From NCBI RefSeq assembly GCF_023277745.1, contig NZ_CP086322.1, forward strand, positions 7,750,001 to 7,814,000: a stretch of 64,000 bases of DNA, in the 5' to 3' direction. The first letter of the stretch is position 1; the number at the start of each line of letters is the position of its first letter. Source of the stretch: Streptomyces halobius (GTDB lineage: Bacteria; Actinomycetota; Actinomycetes; Streptomycetales; Streptomycetaceae). The notes beneath the pieces were generated by a model, which searched no databases, was not told the DNA's origin, and saw only the letters and a program-made list of their open reading frames with translations. This document shows positions 62,571 to 64,000 of this stretch, piece by piece. A program made the position numbers and the translations under genes.

Positions 62571-63482
62571 GTGTCCAGCACGCCCACCACGCCCCAGCAC
62601 CCCGAGACCGGAACCGCGCGCGTCAAGCGCGGAATGGCCGAGCAGCTCAAGGGCGGCGTGATCATGGACGTCGTCACGCCGGAAGAGGCGAAGATCGCCG
62701 AGGACGCGGGCGCCGTCGCCGTCATGGCCCTGGAGCGGGTCCCGGCGGACATCCGCAAGGACGGCGGCGTGGCCCGCATGTCCGACCCCGACATGATCGA
62801 CGGCATCATCAACGCCGTGTCCATCCCGGTGATGGCCAAGTCCCGTATCGGCCACTTCGTCGAGGCCCAGGTCCTGCAGTCGCTCGGCGTCGACTACATC
62901 GACGAGTCCGAGGTCCTCACCCCGGCCGACGAGGTCAACCACTCCGACAAGTGGGCCTTCACCACCCCCTTCGTCTGTGGTGCCACCAACCTGGGCGAGG
63001 CGCTGCGCCGGATCGCCGAGGGCGCGGCCATGATCCGCTCGAAGGGCGAGGCCGGCACCGGCAACGTCGTCGAGGCGGTCCGTCACCTGCGCCAGATCAA
63101 GGGCGAGATCGCCAAGCTGCGCGGCTGCGACCACAACGAGCTGTACGCCGCCGCCAAGGAGCTGCGCGCCCCGTACGAGCTGGTCAAGGAGGTCGCCGAG
63201 CTCGGCAAGCTGCCGGTCGTGCTGTTCTCCGCGGGCGGTGTCGCCACCCCGGCCGACGCCGCGCTGATGCGTCAGCTCGGCGCCGAGGGCGTCTTCGTCG
63301 GCTCCGGCATCTTCAAGTCCGGTGACCCGGCCAAGCGCGCCGCCGCGATCGTGAAGGCCACCACCTTCTACGACGACCCGAAGGTCATCGCGGATGCCTC
63401 GCGCAACCTCGGCGAGGCCATGGTCGGCATCAACTGCGACACCCTCCCCGAGGCCGAGCGCTACGCCAACCGCGGCTGGTAA
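62571..63482 (+). CDS. pdxS: pyridoxal 5'-phosphate synthase subunit PdxS
   Basis: A 303-aa TIM-barrel synthase that makes PLP from ribose-5-phosphate, glyceraldehyde-3-phosphate and ammonia. [40 protein letters not shown], the Lys of [14 protein letters not shown] and [16 protein letters not shown] are invariant PdxS motifs. GAGGT at 62561-62565 supports GTG 62571 over GTG 62559. pdxT follows 17 bases later; PdxT supplies the ammonia. Confidence 0.98.
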   Translation: MSSTPTTPQHPETGTARVKRGMAEQLKGGVIMDVVTPEEAKIAEDAGAVAVMALERVPADIRKDGGVARMSDPDMIDGIINAVSIPVMAKSRIGHFVEAQVLQSLGVDYIDESEVLTPADEVNHSDKWAFTTPFVCGATNLGEALRRIAEGAAMIRSKGEAGTGNVVEAVRHLRQIKGEIAKLRGCDHNELYAAAKELRAPYELVKEVAELGKLPVVLFSAGGVATPADAALMRQLGAEGVFVGSGIFKSGDPAKRAAAIVKATTFYDDPKVIADASRNLGEAMVGINCDTLPEAERYANRGW

Positions 63483-63499
63483 GGACGTAGGAACACAGA

Positions 63500-64000
63500 T
63501 GAGCAACCCCACCATCGGTGTGCTGGCGCTCCAGGGCGACGTCCGCGAGCACCTCACGGCGCTCGCCGAGGCGGACGCCCTGGCCCGGCCGGTACGCCGT
63601 CCCGAGGAGCTGGACGGGCTCGACGGCCTGGTCGTTCCGGGCGGCGAGTCCACCACCATGTCCAAGCTGGCGGTCGTCTTCGGCATGCTGGAGCCGCTGC
63701 GCGCCTTCGTCCGGGCGGGCAAGCCGGTCTACGGCACCTGCGCCGGCATGATCATGGTCGCGGACAAGCTGCTGGACGCCCGGGAGGACCAGGAGACGCT
63801 CGGCGGCATCGACATGATCGTGCGCCGGAACGCCTTCGGGCGGCAGAACGAATCGTTCGAGGCGGCCGTCGAGGTCGCGGGCATCCCGGGCGGACCGGTC
63901 GAGGGCGTCTTCATCCGGGCGCCGTGGGTCGAGTCGGTCGGCGCGGAGGCGGAGGTCCTGGCCACGTACGACGGGCACGCGGTGGCCGTCCGGCAAGGTG
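63500..64000 (+). CDS. pdxT: pyridoxal 5'-phosphate synthase glutaminase PdxT (cut by window end)
   Basis: The first 167 codons of a class I glutaminase that feeds ammonia to Pdx[27 protein letters not shown] and the nucleophile Cys in [10 protein letters not shown] (about residue 79) are present; [11 protein letters not shown] follows. The distal His/Glu of the triad lies beyond the window. ATG 63500, with GGAA upstream. Confidence 0.97.

Overview
The window is a 64-kb piece of an actinobacterial chromosome, almost certainly Streptomyces. It has very high GC, GTG and TTG starts, many genes that look leaderless, GC-rich hairpin terminators, Tat-exported enzymes, and the sporulation gene ssgB. 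The gene order, as I remember it, matches the conserved core of Streptomyces chromosomes (pdxT-pdxS, pimA cluster, thrS, ssgB, cobalamin genes, metNIQ, argH).

Region 1 (1-13.2 kb): a frameshifted SecF-like 3' end, tRNA-Pro, a DUF488 protein, argG and argH with an ArgR-type operator, a TetR-MFS efflux pair with a clear operator, a Tat-exported 5'-nucleotidase, an acyltransferase, a Tat-exported glycerophosphodiesterase, a GNAT enzyme, two small membrane proteins and a HAD phosphatase. Region 2 (13.2-25.1 kb): a methionine ABC importer (metNIQ) preceded by a Cys-rich mini-ORF, and three cobalamin/siroheme genes: cobL, a BluB-CobT fusion carrying about 890 disordered residues, and cobA. These lead into a tRNA/rRNA 2'-O-methyltransferase whose 3' half looks foreign.

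Region 3 (about 25.1-35.96 kb) is accessory DNA. It begins inside the mosaic methyltransferase and runs through gene fragments (FUSC-like, IS3-like, histidine kinase, a small conserved protein). It then carries a complete poly-gamma-glutamate-type locus: capA, a double sensor-like membrane protein, pgsB, pgsC, an NlpC/P60 hydrolase, and a divergent lipoprotein. It ends with an IS481 remnant, an unknown gene, a response-regulator fragment and a decayed IS5-family element that abuts a Ser/Thr kinase gene.

Region 4 (36-50.4 kb) is core again: the kinase, an APH-fold protein, a His-rich zinc ribbon protein, a Gly-Cys-Val-Val-Val tRNA cluster, pabB-pabC, GNAT and DsbA-like proteins, a damaged CGNR regulator, ssgB, two tRNA-Val(CAC) genes each with its own terminator, a DnaQ-like exonuclease and two hypothetical genes. 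Region 5 (50.5-64 kb): thrS and a HIT protein, then (after a propeller lipoprotein, a membrane protein and an EF-G-like GTPase) the phosphatidylinositol mannoside operon (phosphatidylinositol phosphate synthase, acyltransferase, pimA), a LemA-like protein and pdxS-pdxT, cut by the window end.

The most interesting system is the poly-gamma-glutamate-type locus with its kinase-less double receptor. It sits on an island bounded by a recombined gene at the left and an insertion sequence at the right.
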